This document shows, piece after piece, positions 18,533 to 30,998 of a DNA stretch of 64,000 nucleotides. Below the pieces are notes generated by a model, which was not told the DNA's origin, searched no databases, and was given only the letters and a program-made list of their open reading frames with translations. A program made the position numbers and the translations under genes. The stretch lies in NCBI GenBank assembly GCA_020725025.1, contig DYFV01000005.1, positions 54,883 to 118,882 on the forward strand, given 5' to 3'. The DNA is from Azoarcus sp. (GTDB lineage Bacteria > Pseudomonadota > Gammaproteobacteria > Burkholderiales > Rhodocyclaceae). Position 1 is the stretch's first letter. Each line of letters opens with the position of its first letter.

Positions 18533-19347
18533 AGCGCGCCCCGACCGGCACCTTCCGTTCGCGCATGGGAGCCTTCTTCCCCGGCAGCCACGTCGTGTTC
18601 CGGGGCAAGGTGCTCCATCGCGACCTGAAGGACGCGGACTGGGTCGAGCTCTACGCCTTCGGCATCACCGGCCGGCGCTTCACCGCCGACGAGACGCGTC
18701 TGCTGCACGCGATCTGGGCCTACACCAGCTACCCGGACGTACGCATCTGGAACAATCGCGTGGCCGGTCTCGGCGGCAGTGCGCGCAGCAGCGGCAACCT
18801 GAGTGTTGCGGCCGCGCTCGCCGTCTCGGAGGCCTCGATTTACGGTCGCGGCATCGACGTGCGCGCAGCCGATTTCTTCGTCCGCACTCGCCTCAGGATC
18901 GAGGGTGGCGCCAGTCTGATCGACTGCATTCGAGACGAACTCGCGGCACGGCGCAGCATCGCCGGCTATGGGCGGCCTGTGGTCTCCGGCGATGAACGCA
19001 TAGAACCCGCGCTCGCCCTTGCCCGCAGCCTGGGCCGCGCGGACGGCCCCTACTTGCGGCTGGCTCACGAAGTGGCCGAAACCCTCGAGGCCGGACGTTG
19101 GCGGCTGCGCATGAACTATGGCGCGATCGCGGCAGCACTGGCGCTCGACCTCGGTCTGTCGCCGACCGAGTACTACTACTTCATGATCCCCGCCTTCCTC
19201 GCGGGCATGCCGCCCTGCCACATCGAGTCGGCCGAGCGGCCGGCCGGGACACTGTTCGCCCTCGCCTGCGATGACATCCGCTACGCTGGGGTCCCTGCCC
19301 GACGCTGGCATCGGCCCTCGGCAACCAAGCAAGAGGGAACGCCATGA
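18529..19347 (+). CDS. Citrate-synthase-fold protein 2 (divergent partner)
   Basis: 272 residues. FRGKVLHRDLKDADWVELYAFGITGRRFT resembles the start of citrate-synthase-like lyases; IAGYGRPVVSGDERIEPALALARSLG sits where those enzymes have GFGHRVYK..DPR; MNYGAIAAALALDLGLSPTEYYYFM sits where they have NVDGAIAA. The usual His (GFGH) is Arg and the usual catalytic Asp appears as Tyr in this reading. Unlike its neighbour it keeps the GDER turn. Each of the two proteins lacks different expected residues, which fits a heteromeric complex or a new reaction. Start and stop overlap the adjacent genes. Confidence 0.68.
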   Translation: MKRAPTGTFRSRMGAFFPGSHVVFRGKVLHRDLKDADWVELYAFGITGRRFTADETRLLHAIWAYTSYPDVRIWNNRVAGLGGSARSSGNLSVAAALAVSEASIYGRGIDVRAADFFVRTRLRIEGGASLIDCIRDELAARRSIAGYGRPVVSGDERIEPALALARSLGRADGPYLRLAHEVAETLEAGRWRLRMNYGAIAAALALDLGLSPTEYYYFMIPAFLAGMPPCHIESAERPAGTLFALACDDIRYAGVPARRWHRPSATKQEGTP

Positions 19348-21431
19348 GCATCCACTGCCCGCCGCTGCTCAGGCTGCTGTGCGCCTGCCTGGCTGCCGCC
19401 GCCTGCGCTCCCGCCGCCGCCCAGAGCAGCGACGAGGAGGACTTCGCGCTCGCTTACGGCGACAAGTCCTTCGTGATGATCGCGACCGGATCGCGGGTTC
19501 CGATCGAGCGCGCCCCCGCCGTGACGACAGTGATCACGGCCGAGGACATCGCGGCGACGGGCGCGACCGATCTGGACGACGTGCTCGCGACGGTACCGGG
19601 CTTCCACGTATCGCGTTCCACGGTAACCAATGCCCCCGTCTATGTGGTGCGCGGCATCCGGCACAACTTCAACCCCCAGTTGCTGATGCTGGTCAATGGG
19701 GTCCCGATGACCACGGTGTTCAGCGGCGATCGCGGCAATGTGTGGGGCGGCCTGCCACTGGAGAACGTCGCGCGCATCGAGGTCATCCGCGGACCCGGCT
19801 CGGCGGTGTACGGCGCCGACGCCTACGCCGGGGTGGTCAACATCATCACCAAGACCGCCGCCGACATCGAAGGCACCCAGTTCGGCGTGCGCGCCGGGAG
19901 CTTCAAGACCGGGGACGTCTGGGCCCTGCACGGCGGCAAGCTCGGTCCCTTCGCGTTGAACGCCTACCTGCGGGCCGGCACCACCGACGGACACCGCGAG
20001 ACGGTTGCGGCCGACGCGCAGACCGGGTGGGACGCGATCTTCGCGACCAGCGCATCCCACGCGCCGGGGCCGATCGAGACCGGGCGCAAGGCCCTCGACG
20101 GCGAGTTAGGACTGGCTCACGATCATTGGCGGCTGCGTCTGGGGCTCAAGCGGCGCCGGGACGTCGGCTCGGGGGTCGGCGTGGCGGAGGCGCTGGATCC
20201 CACCGGCCGGAACGACAGCGAACGGATCACCGCCGACCTGACCTACGACGACGCGGAGTTCGCCAAGGATTGGGCGGTGACCGTCCAGACCAGCTTCCTG
20301 CATTACGAGGAATCGTCGGAGTTGGTGCTGTTTCCTCCCGGCGCCTTCGGCGGCTCCTTCACCGACGGCATGCTAGGCAACCCCGAGAAGTGGGAGCGTC
20401 ACGCCCGCCTGAACGCCTCCGCCATCTACTCGGGCTTCGCCGACCATCGCCTGCGTCTGGGCGTCGGAGCGGAGCGCAAGGAGCTCTACAGGATCCGGGA
20501 GTCGAGGAACTTCAATTCCGATTTCACGCCGATCGGCATCGGCTCGCGCGCGGACATCACCGACGTCTCGGACATCGCCCCCTTCCTGCGCCCGCACACC
20601 CGCCACGTGCGCTACATCTACGCCCAGGACGAGTGGGCACTCGCGCGCGACTGGACGCTGACGGCCGGCGTGCGCCACGACCGTTACTCGGACTTCGGCG
20701 GCACTACCAACCCGCGCCTGGCGCTCGCCTGGGACGCGGCCTACAACCTCACCACCCGCCTGATGTACGGGACGGCCTTCCGCGCCCCTTCTTTCACCGA
20801 GCTCTACAACATCAACAACCCGGTGGTAGTCGGCAACCCCGATCTCGACCCCGAGCGGATCCGCACCGTGGAACTCGCCGTATCCTGGCAACCCACCGGG
20901 CGCCTGCAACTCGACGCGAACGCGTTCCACTACCGGATGCAGGACGTCATCCACCTCGTCGGCACACGCTACGCCAATGCCGGCGAGCAGACCGGGACGG
21001 GACTGGAGCTGGAGGCACAGTGGAGCCCAAGCCAGACCGTGCGTCTGGCCGGTCATTACGCCTTCCAGCACTCGGTGGACGAGGCCACGGACAGGACCCC
21101 CGGCATGGCGCCGCGCCACTTGGCCTACCTTCGTGGAGACTGGCGCTTTACCCCGGGCTGGCTGGCGAGCGCCCAGGCGAAACGCGTGTCGGCAAGGCAC
21201 CGTCAAACCGGCGACACGCGCCGCACGCTCTCCGGCTACCACACCGTCGACCTGACCGTGCGCACCGAACGCGACACCGCCAGGGCATGGGACTTCGCCG
21301 TCTCGGTGCGCAATCTCTTCGACGCCGACGGTCGCGAACCGACTCCGGCGGAGGCACCCTTCGTCACCATCCCGGACGACATCCCACTGCCAGGGCGAAG
21401 TTTCTTCATCCAGGCAAGCTATCGGCTGTAG
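19344..21431 (+). CDS. TonB-dependent outer-membrane receptor
   Basis: 695 residues with a signal peptide ending around ACAPAAAQ, then an unusual acidic segment DEEDFALAYGDKSFVMIATGS before the plug domain (APAVTTVITAEDIAATGATDLDDVLATVPGFHVS, MLVNGVPM, EVIRGPGSAVYGADAYAGVVNIITK). The beta-barrel follows, with LTAGVRHDRYSDFGG, TRLMYGTAFRAPSFTELY and GNPDLDPERIRTVELAV, and ends FFIQASYRL. Plug motifs are colicin/vitamin/siderophore-receptor-like. No TonB-ExbBD genes are nearby. Its ATG overlaps the preceding gene's stop, tying uptake to the TPP/citrate-synthase-fold enzymes. The ligand is unknown. Confidence 0.92.
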   Translation: MSIHCPPLLRLLCACLAAAACAPAAAQSSDEEDFALAYGDKSFVMIATGSRVPIERAPAVTTVITAEDIAATGATDLDDVLATVPGFHVSRSTVTNAPVYVVRGIRHNFNPQLLMLVNGVPMTTVFSGDRGNVWGGLPLENVARIEVIRGPGSAVYGADAYAGVVNIITKTAADIEGTQFGVRAGSFKTGDVWALHGGKLGPFALNAYLRAGTTDGHRETVAADAQTGWDAIFATSASHAPGPIETGRKALDGELGLAHDHWRLRLGLKRRRDVGSGVGVAEALDPTGRNDSERITADLTYDDAEFAKDWAVTVQTSFLHYEESSELVLFPPGAFGGSFTDGMLGNPEKWERHARLNASAIYSGFADHRLRLGVGAERKELYRIRESRNFNSDFTPIGIGSRADITDVSDIAPFLRPHTRHVRYIYAQDEWALARDWTLTAGVRHDRYSDFGGTTNPRLALAWDAAYNLTTRLMYGTAFRAPSFTELYNINNPVVVGNPDLDPERIRTVELAVSWQPTGRLQLDANAFHYRMQDVIHLVGTRYANAGEQTGTGLELEAQWSPSQTVRLAGHYAFQHSVDEATDRTPGMAPRHLAYLRGDWRFTPGWLASAQAKRVSARHRQTGDTRRTLSGYHTVDLTVRTERDTARAWDFAVSVRNLFDADGREPTPAEAPFVTIPDDIPLPGRSFFIQASYRL

Positions 21432-21435
21432 CCGG

Positions 21436-22602
21436 ATGTCCATGCGCGTATTCCGCCTCCTGCTGATGCTGCTCCTGGTCACCTCCGCCGCGCGCGCCGA
21501 GGCGGTGGCGGCGCGGGTGAACGTCTTGTACTCCCAGGAAGACACACGCTCGCCGCGTGTCGCGGTGATCTATGCGGAAGCGGATGCGGCGGTCGATGCC
21601 GGGCTGGGCGCGATGATCGCCGGCATGGAGCGCTCGCCGGGGATCGAGGTCGTCCGCATGCAGGTGGCCGCATCCCCCGATGCCGGGCTTCCGCCGCTGG
21701 CGCTCGCCCGGCGTATCGGTGGCCCGCCCTTGCTGGTGGCGGCGGCCGAGGAGCCGATCGCCGTGCTCTATCCGGACATCGGGGAACCCTACCGCAGCGT
21801 GATCGCCACCATCATCGAGGGGATCGAGAAGGAGGCGCCGAACCGGATCACCCGCTTCGCCATCGGAGGCAGCTTCGATGCGCAGGATCTTTCGAGCGAG
21901 CTCAAGCGCCAGAAGGTGCGCGTGGTGATCGCCCTCGGGCGCAACGGGCTGCGGGCTGCCAGCTCGATCGACAAGGACATCGCGGTGGTCGCCGGCGGAA
22001 TCGTGTCGGCGAGCGGCGAGGAGACCGCGCGCGGCACGGTGCTCAGCCTCGCACCCGATCCGGCCCTGCTGTTCTCCCGCCTCAAGCTGCTCGCGCCGCG
22101 CAGCCGGCGCGTGTTCGTGGCGTACGAGCCGCGCCAGAATGCCTGGCTGATCGAGCTGGCCCGGGACGCGGCGAAAGCCCACGGCCTTCAGCTGATCGCG
22201 CTCCCCGCGAGCGACATCAAGGGCGCCGCCGAGCACTACCGCAAGTTCTTCGCCGACGCCGATCCCCAAAGGGATGCGCTGTGGCTGCCCCAGGACACCA
22301 TCACCGCGAACGAGTCGACGATCCTGCCGCTGGTGCTGCAGGAGTCCTGGACGAAGGGGATCGCGGTGTTCTCGAGCAGCGCGCCGCACGTGCAGCGCGG
22401 CGTGCTCTTCGCCCTTTATCCGAACAATGCCGAGCTCGGCCGCAAGCTCGCCGCCTCGGCGCTCGACGCCGCAGCCGGATCGCCGCCCGCGCCCAGCGTG
22501 CTGCCTCTGCGCGACGTCCTGGCGGCGGTCAACACGCGTACCGCGCGCCGACTCGGCATCGATGCCAGCGAGCGCGAGTTCGATCTGGTCTTCCCGCAAT
22601 AG
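21436..22602 (+). CDS. Periplasmic binding protein, PF04392 (ABC_sub_bind) type, orphan
   Basis: 388 residues with a clear signal peptide (MSMRVFRLLLMLLLVTSAARAEA). It has the two-lobed periplasmic fold seen in the YtvA/TrpX-like PF04392 family: VVIALGRNGLRAASS, VSLAPDPALLFSRLKLLAPRSRRVFV, and LWLPQDTITANESTILPLVLQESWTKGIAVFSSS. No permease or ATPase gene is linked, so it is an orphan binding protein. It lies between a TonB receptor (4-base gap) and a membrane sensor kinase (17-base gap), so a role as ligand-presenting accessory to the kinase is the likeliest inference. It ends RREFDLVFPQ-like (EREFDLVFPQ). Confidence 0.85.
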   Translation: MSMRVFRLLLMLLLVTSAARAEAVAARVNVLYSQEDTRSPRVAVIYAEADAAVDAGLGAMIAGMERSPGIEVVRMQVAASPDAGLPPLALARRIGGPPLLVAAAEEPIAVLYPDIGEPYRSVIATIIEGIEKEAPNRITRFAIGGSFDAQDLSSELKRQKVRVVIALGRNGLRAASSIDKDIAVVAGGIVSASGEETARGTVLSLAPDPALLFSRLKLLAPRSRRVFVAYEPRQNAWLIELARDAAKAHGLQLIALPASDIKGAAEHYRKFFADADPQRDALWLPQDTITANESTILPLVLQESWTKGIAVFSSSAPHVQRGVLFALYPNNAELGRKLAASALDAAAGSPPAPSVLPLRDVLAAVNTRTARRLGIDASEREFDLVFPQ

Positions 22603-22619
22603 CGCACGGCGTCACAGGC

Positions 22620-26660
<4,041 letters not shown>

Positions 26661-26669
<9 letters not shown>

Positions 26670-26743
26670 TGGGGGGCGAAGCCGGGGTTTCGCGAAGCAC
26701 CGCTTCGCGCCGGCTGAGCGGGCAGGCCGTGCAAAGCCTGCCC
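26661..26743. terminator. Cluster of three hairpins between convergent genes
   Basis: CCCCC-TTGAT-GGGGG (26661-26675) overlaps the kinase stop. A perfect 7-bp stem CGCGAAG/CTTCGCG (26691-26709) and a perfect 8-bp stem GGGCAGGC/GCCTGCCC (26720-26743) follow. They lie between the convergent kinase and sirtuin genes and probably act as a two-way terminator, without T runs. Confidence 0.55.
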
Positions 26744-26750
26744 TGGCCGC

Positions 26751-27530
26751 TCAACCCTCCGCCGCCTCGGGGTGCAGGCGCTTCCAGATTTCGGGCATTG
26801 CCTCGGCCGCGCGGTGGCGCAGGCGGTGGGTCACCAGGCGGCTCACCTCGGTGTCGCCCGGGTTGATCTCGACCGTGGGGATGCCCATCTGCTGCGCCCA
26901 CCATACCGGCCCCGCGATGTAGGGGAAGGCGCTGGTGGTGCCGATGGAGAACACCAGGTCCACCCCTTCCAGGAGCACCGCCTCGAGGCGCGCGAGCTCG
27001 CGCTCGGGCAGCATCTCGCCGAAGAGCACCACGTCGGGCCGCAGAACGCCGCCGCACACCGGGCAGGCGGGCGGCAGGCGCAGGCCGGAGAAATCGGGCA
27101 CGTTGCGCGCATGGCTGCACTCGGTGCAGCGCAGGCGGTGCACCGTCCCGTGGATCTCGATGAGCCGGGTCGAGCCGGCGGCGCGGTGCAGGCCGTCCAC
27201 GTTCTGGGTGAGCACCCACACGCCCGCCCGCTCGCGCTCGAGCGCGGCGATCAGGCGGTGGGCGATGTTGGGCTCGGCGCCACGGCAGTTGGCCTCGATC
27301 TCGGCGAGGTACTTCCAGGCCACCTCGGGATGGGTCTCCATCATGCGGCCGGAGAGCGCGTCCTCGATCGTCAGGCCGTGCTCGGTGAGCCGCTCGTGGT
27401 ACAGCCCGCCGATCCCGCGGTAGGTGGGCAGCCCCGAATCGGCCGAGATCCCGGCACCGGTGATGAAGAGGATGCGCTGCGCGTCCCGGACGAGATGCGC
27501 GACGCTGTCGTAGGTCTGGCTGTCGTTCAT
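26751..27530 (-). CDS. Sirtuin-type NAD-dependent protein deacylase (SIR2 family)
   Basis: 259 residues. The NAD-binding GAGISADSGLPTYRG (from residue 25), TQNVDGLHRAAG, the catalytic His in EIHGTVHRLRC, and two Cys pairs C-x2-C (CTEC and CPVC) for structural zinc are all present, as are GTTSAFPYIAG and VEINPGDTE. Sirtuins remove acyl groups from lysine with NAD. I do not see the Tyr-x-x-Arg of desuccinylase CobB in the expected helix (WKYLAE), so deacetylation is the more likely activity. It starts 3 bases after the molybdopterin oxidoreductase stop, so the two form an operon. Confidence 0.9.
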   Translation of the reverse strand: MNDSQTYDSVAHLVRDAQRILFITGAGISADSGLPTYRGIGGLYHERLTEHGLTIEDALSGRMMETHPEVAWKYLAEIEANCRGAEPNIAHRLIAALERERAGVWVLTQNVDGLHRAAGSTRLIEIHGTVHRLRCTECSHARNVPDFSGLRLPPACPVCGGVLRPDVVLFGEMLPERELARLEAVLLEGVDLVFSIGTTSAFPYIAGPVWWAQQMGIPTVEINPGDTEVSRLVTHRLRHRAAEAMPEIWKRLHPEAAEG

Positions 27531-27533
27531 CGC

Positions 27534-29600
27534 CTATGCCCTCTTTACCTCGACCAGGCAGTCGTAGAACACCGCGCCGCCCCCCATGTCGGTGAGCGCG
27601 CCGGAGGTGACCGCGTTGGCGTTCTGCCCGTCGCCCGAGAACTTGCGCCACCAGATCGAGGGCGCTGACACCACTCCCGGGCGTACCCGATCGGTCACCA
27701 CCGCCCGCGCCCGGAAGGCTCCGCGGTCGTTGAAGATGGACAGCGGCGTCCCGTCCGCGATGCCGCGCGCCGCCGCGTCGCCCGGATGGATCTCGAGGGT
27801 GGGTGCGCCTTCCTGCTCGAGGAAGCGCGGCAGATTGGCGAAGCTCGAATTCAGGAAGTTGCGTGCCGGCGGCGAGATGAGCGCGAGCGGGTAGCGCGCG
27901 GCCAGCGCCGGATTGCTCACCGGCGACTCCCGGGGCGGATGCCAGGCGGGCAGCGGATCCATCCCGGCCGCGGCGAGCAGCGAGGAATGGAGCTCGCACT
28001 TGCCGGACGGAGTGGGAAAGCCCCCTTCGGCGAAGGGCGCGAAGGGGCGCGGCAGGTTGAGCCGCGCCCAGCCGCGCTCGGCGAGACGGGCGGCGTCGAG
28101 GCCGTAGGCCCGCGGGTCGCGCAGATCGAAGGCGGCCGCCGCGATCGCCTCGTCGGACTCGAACAGGGCCGGCTCGGAGAAACCCAGCCGCGCCGCGAGG
28201 AGCCGGAACACCTCGGTGTTGGGCTTGGCCTCGCCCAGGGGCGCGATCGCCGGCCGGTTGGCGAGCGCGTAGAGGTGCCCGTAGGACTTGTGCACGTCCG
28301 CGTGCTCGAGCTGGCTGGTGGCCGGCAGCAGGATGTCGGCGTAGTCGGCGGTATCGGTCCGGAAGAGCTCGTGCACCACGCAGAAGAGGTCTTCGCGCGC
28401 GAAGCCCTCGCGCACCCGGTTGCCGTCGGGCGCCACCGCCACCGGGTTCGAGTTGTAGACGTAGATCGCGCGGATCGGCGGATCGGCGGCGGTGAGCAGA
28501 TCCTCGCCGATAGTGGACATGTTGATCGTGCGCGGCGGGAAGCGCTGCGTGTCGGGATAGAGGTCGGGGCGCTCGAGGACGGCGCCGGCGACCGGAAAGT
28601 TGCCCGAGGTGGACAGCAGCGCACCGCCCGCCGGATGCCGCCAGGCGCCGGTGAGCGCGGGCAGGCAGGCGATGTTGCGCACCGCCATGCCGCCGCCGGC
28701 GCAGCGGTTCAGGCCGTAGTTGAGCCGGATGAGCGAGGGCCGCGTCCCGCCGTAGTCGCGCGCGAGCGCGCGGATCGTCTCGGCCGGCAAACCGGTGAGC
28801 GGTGCAGCCCACTCCGGCGTGCAGCCGCGCACCCGCTCGGCGAGCGCCTCGAAACCCACGGCGTGGCGGGCCAGGTAATCGTGGTCGACGAGATCGTCCG
28901 CGATCAGTACCTGCATCATGGCGAGCGCCAGCGCGCCGTCGGTGCCCGGCCACGGCGCGAGATGCTCGTGGCACCTGGCCGCGGTCTCGCTCCTGCGCGG
29001 GTCGATGCACACCAGCCGAGCCCCGCGCCGCTTCGCCTCCTGCAGGTAGCGCCAGCCGTGCAGGTTGGACACCACCGGGTTGCCGCCCCAGATCAGGATC
29101 AGCTTCGCGTCCACCACCGCCTCGGGGTCCGTCCCCACGGAGGCGCCCACCGTCGCCTTCCACCCCATCGCTCCGGCCGAGGCGCAGATGGTGCGATCCA
29201 GCAAGGACGCCCCCAGGCGGTGGAAGAAGCGCCGGTCCAGGCTCTCGCCCTGCACCAGGCCCATGGTGCCGGCGTAGCTGTAGGGAAGGATGGCGCGAGG
29301 ATCCTCGTCAGCGATGGTGCGAAAGCGCGCCGCGATGGTGTCGAGCGCCTCGTCCCAGCCGATACGCTCGAAGCGCCCCTCGCCCTTCCTGCCGACGCGC
29401 TTCATCGGATAAAGCAGGCGCTCGGGCGAGTACACCCGCTCGAGGTAGTGCGCGACCTTGGTGCACAGGGCGCCGTTGGTGAAGGGGAGATCGTCGGCGC
29501 CGCGAATCTTCACCGCGCGCCCATCCTCGACGGTGACCTCCATGGCGCAGGTGTCCGGACAGTCGTGGGGGCAGGCGGCGCGGACGGTGCGTTTCGTCAT
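27534..29600 (-). CDS. Molybdopterin-dependent oxidoreductase with N-terminal [4Fe-4S] site
   Basis: 688 residues of the DMSO-reductase superfamily (COG0243). Residues 10-18 read C-x3-C-x3-C (CPHDCPDTC), with a fourth Cys in ALCTK, for one iron-sulfur cluster. The pterin-binding body has DRTICASAGAMG, LIWGGNPVVSNLH and YVYNSNPVAVAPD, and the C-terminal domain has GAFRARAVVTDRV and GGGAVFYDCLVEV. I cannot assign the metal ligand or substrate; it is annotated generically in related genomes. The ATG at 29600 (MTKRTVRAACPHDC) was chosen because the Fe-S motif must start near residue 10. No Tat signal or partner subunits were found, so it is probably cytoplasmic. Confidence 0.88.
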   Translation of the reverse strand: MTKRTVRAACPHDCPDTCAMEVTVEDGRAVKIRGADDLPFTNGALCTKVAHYLERVYSPERLLYPMKRVGRKGEGRFERIGWDEALDTIAARFRTIADEDPRAILPYSYAGTMGLVQGESLDRRFFHRLGASLLDRTICASAGAMGWKATVGASVGTDPEAVVDAKLILIWGGNPVVSNLHGWRYLQEAKRRGARLVCIDPRRSETAARCHEHLAPWPGTDGALALAMMQVLIADDLVDHDYLARHAVGFEALAERVRGCTPEWAAPLTGLPAETIRALARDYGGTRPSLIRLNYGLNRCAGGGMAVRNIACLPALTGAWRHPAGGALLSTSGNFPVAGAVLERPDLYPDTQRFPPRTINMSTIGEDLLTAADPPIRAIYVYNSNPVAVAPDGNRVREGFAREDLFCVVHELFRTDTADYADILLPATSQLEHADVHKSYGHLYALANRPAIAPLGEAKPNTEVFRLLAARLGFSEPALFESDEAIAAAAFDLRDPRAYGLDAARLAERGWARLNLPRPFAPFAEGGFPTPSGKCELHSSLLAAAGMDPLPAWHPPRESPVSNPALAARYPLALISPPARNFLNSSFANLPRFLEQEGAPTLEIHPGDAAARGIADGTPLSIFNDRGAFRARAVVTDRVRPGVVSAPSIWWRKFSGDGQNANAVTSGALTDMGGGAVFYDCLVEVKRA

Positions 29601-29696
29601 GTCGGGTCCTGGCGGTTCGTGCCCTGCGCCGGACCGAACCCATGGGAAACGCGGCACGGATGGCGCGCAGCGCGATCCGCGTGCGAGGGGCCGCCC

Positions 29697-30341
29697 CTAG
29701 CGGCGGTGCTGCCCCTCGGCGATGAGCTCGGCATAGCGGCGGCGATCCTTCGCGAAGCGCTCGCGGATGGCGTCGATCTCGCGCGCCTTGACCTCGAGGA
29801 CGCTGCGGTACGAGGCGAGCTCGCCTTCGAGGATGCGCAGACGGTCGGCGATTTCGCGCGGCACCTCGCGGTCGCGGTAGGACGCCGCCTCCTCCTCGAC
29901 TCGGCGGCGCTCGGCGAGCAACTCGGCCTCGCGCTCGCGGGTGTCCCGCATGCTGCGCTCGACCTCCGCCAGCGCGCGGTCCTGGCGCGCATCGATGTCC
30001 TCGAGACTCTCGTAGGTCTCGAGCAGCGCCTGGTCGAGCCGGCGCTGCTTGAGCAGCCGCTCTTCCTCCTCCTTGCGCCGCCGCTCCTCGGCCTCGCGCC
30101 GCGCGATCTCGTCGCGGGTGAGCGGCGCCGCCACGTGGCGGCGGACCGTGCCTTGCGGCGAGATCTCGCGATAGGCGCGACCGTAGCAGACGGCCGGAAG
30201 CACGTCGCCGCACTCGGTGCGGCTGTTGGCGTCGACACAGCAGTAGATGGTGCGCCCGCCCTGCGCCGCGGCCGGGAGCGGCACGGCGAGCAGCGCAAGG
30301 AGCGGAAGGAGCAGGAGATCAGTGCGTCGAAGCGATCCCAT
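29697..30341 (-). CDS. Secreted coiled-coil protein of unknown function after pyrE
   Basis: 214 residues. A signal peptide (MGSLRRTDLLLLPLLALLAVPLPAAAQ) precedes a short domain with paired cysteines (IYCCVDANSRTECGDVLPAVCYGRAYREIS), reminiscent of DUF4124-type envelope proteins. The rest, from about residue 75, is one long Arg/Glu-rich coiled coil. Its start overlaps the end of pyrE by 23 bases, suggesting translational coupling. A periplasmic or envelope-associated structural role is plausible but unproven. Confidence 0.75.
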   Translation of the reverse strand: MGSLRRTDLLLLPLLALLAVPLPAAAQGGRTIYCCVDANSRTECGDVLPAVCYGRAYREISPQGTVRRHVAAPLTRDEIARREAEERRRKEEEERLLKQRRLDQALLETYESLEDIDARQDRALAEVERSMRDTREREAELLAERRRVEEEAASYRDREVPREIADRLRILEGELASYRSVLEVKAREIDAIRERFAKDRRRYAELIAEGQHRR

Positions 30342-30966
30342 AGGTATCCCGATAAGCCTGAACCGCGTCCAGATTGGCGGCGAGCTCGGGACTGTCGGCG
30401 AGGAAGCCGATGAGGTCCTCGAGGGTGGCCACCGCGATGACCGGAATGCCGAAGGTGGCGCGCACCTCCTCCACCGCCGACTGCGTGCCCTTGCCACGCT
30501 CCATGCGGTCGAGGGCGATCACCACGCCTGCCGGCTCCGCGCCGGCCGCGCGGATGATTTCGACCGACTCGCGCACCGAGGTGCCGGCCGATATCACGTC
30601 GTCGAGGATCAGGACCCGTCCCGCGAGCGGCGCGCCGATGAGCGTGCCGCCCTCGCCGTGGTCCTTGGCCTCCTTGCGGTTGAACGCGAAGGGGAAGTTC
30701 AGCCCCTCTTCGGCGAGCCGGATCGCCACTCCCGCCACAAGCGGAATGCCCTTGTAGGCCGGCCCGAACAGCATGTCACAGGGCACGCCTGCGGCGCGGA
30801 TGGCCTTGGCATAGAAGCCGCACAGGGCGCGAAAGGAGATGCCGTCGTCGAACAGGCCGGCGTTGAAGAAATACGGCGAGTTGCGTCCGGCCTTGGTGAT
30901 GAAGGATCCGAAGCGCAGCACTCCCTTGTTGCAGGCGAGTGCGATGAAATCCCGGCTAAAATCCAC
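30319..30966 (-). CDS. pyrE: Orotate phosphoribosyltransferase
   Basis: PyrE joins orotate to PRPP, the fifth step of UMP synthesis. It has RFGSFITKAGRNSPYFFNAG, AYKGIPLVAGVAIRLAE, KDHGEGGTLIGAPL (active loop) and the PRPP motif VLILDDVISAGTS. From the GTG at 30966 it has 215 residues, like the 213 of E. coli. A TTG at 30990 would add eight residues (MTHSGRED). Neither has an ideal ribosome site, so the start is uncertain. It is divergent from exonuclease III with almost no intervening space, so the promoters must overlap the genes. Confidence 0.93.
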   Translation of the reverse strand: MDFSRDFIALACNKGVLRFGSFITKAGRNSPYFFNAGLFDDGISFRALCGFYAKAIRAAGVPCDMLFGPAYKGIPLVAGVAIRLAEEGLNFPFAFNRKEAKDHGEGGTLIGAPLAGRVLILDDVISAGTSVRESVEIIRAAGAEPAGVVIALDRMERGKGTQSAVEEVRATFGIPVIAVATLEDLIGFLADSPELAANLDAVQAYRDTYGIASTH

Positions 30967-30998
30967 GTCCTCTCGTCCACTGTGGGTCAATCGGCAGC

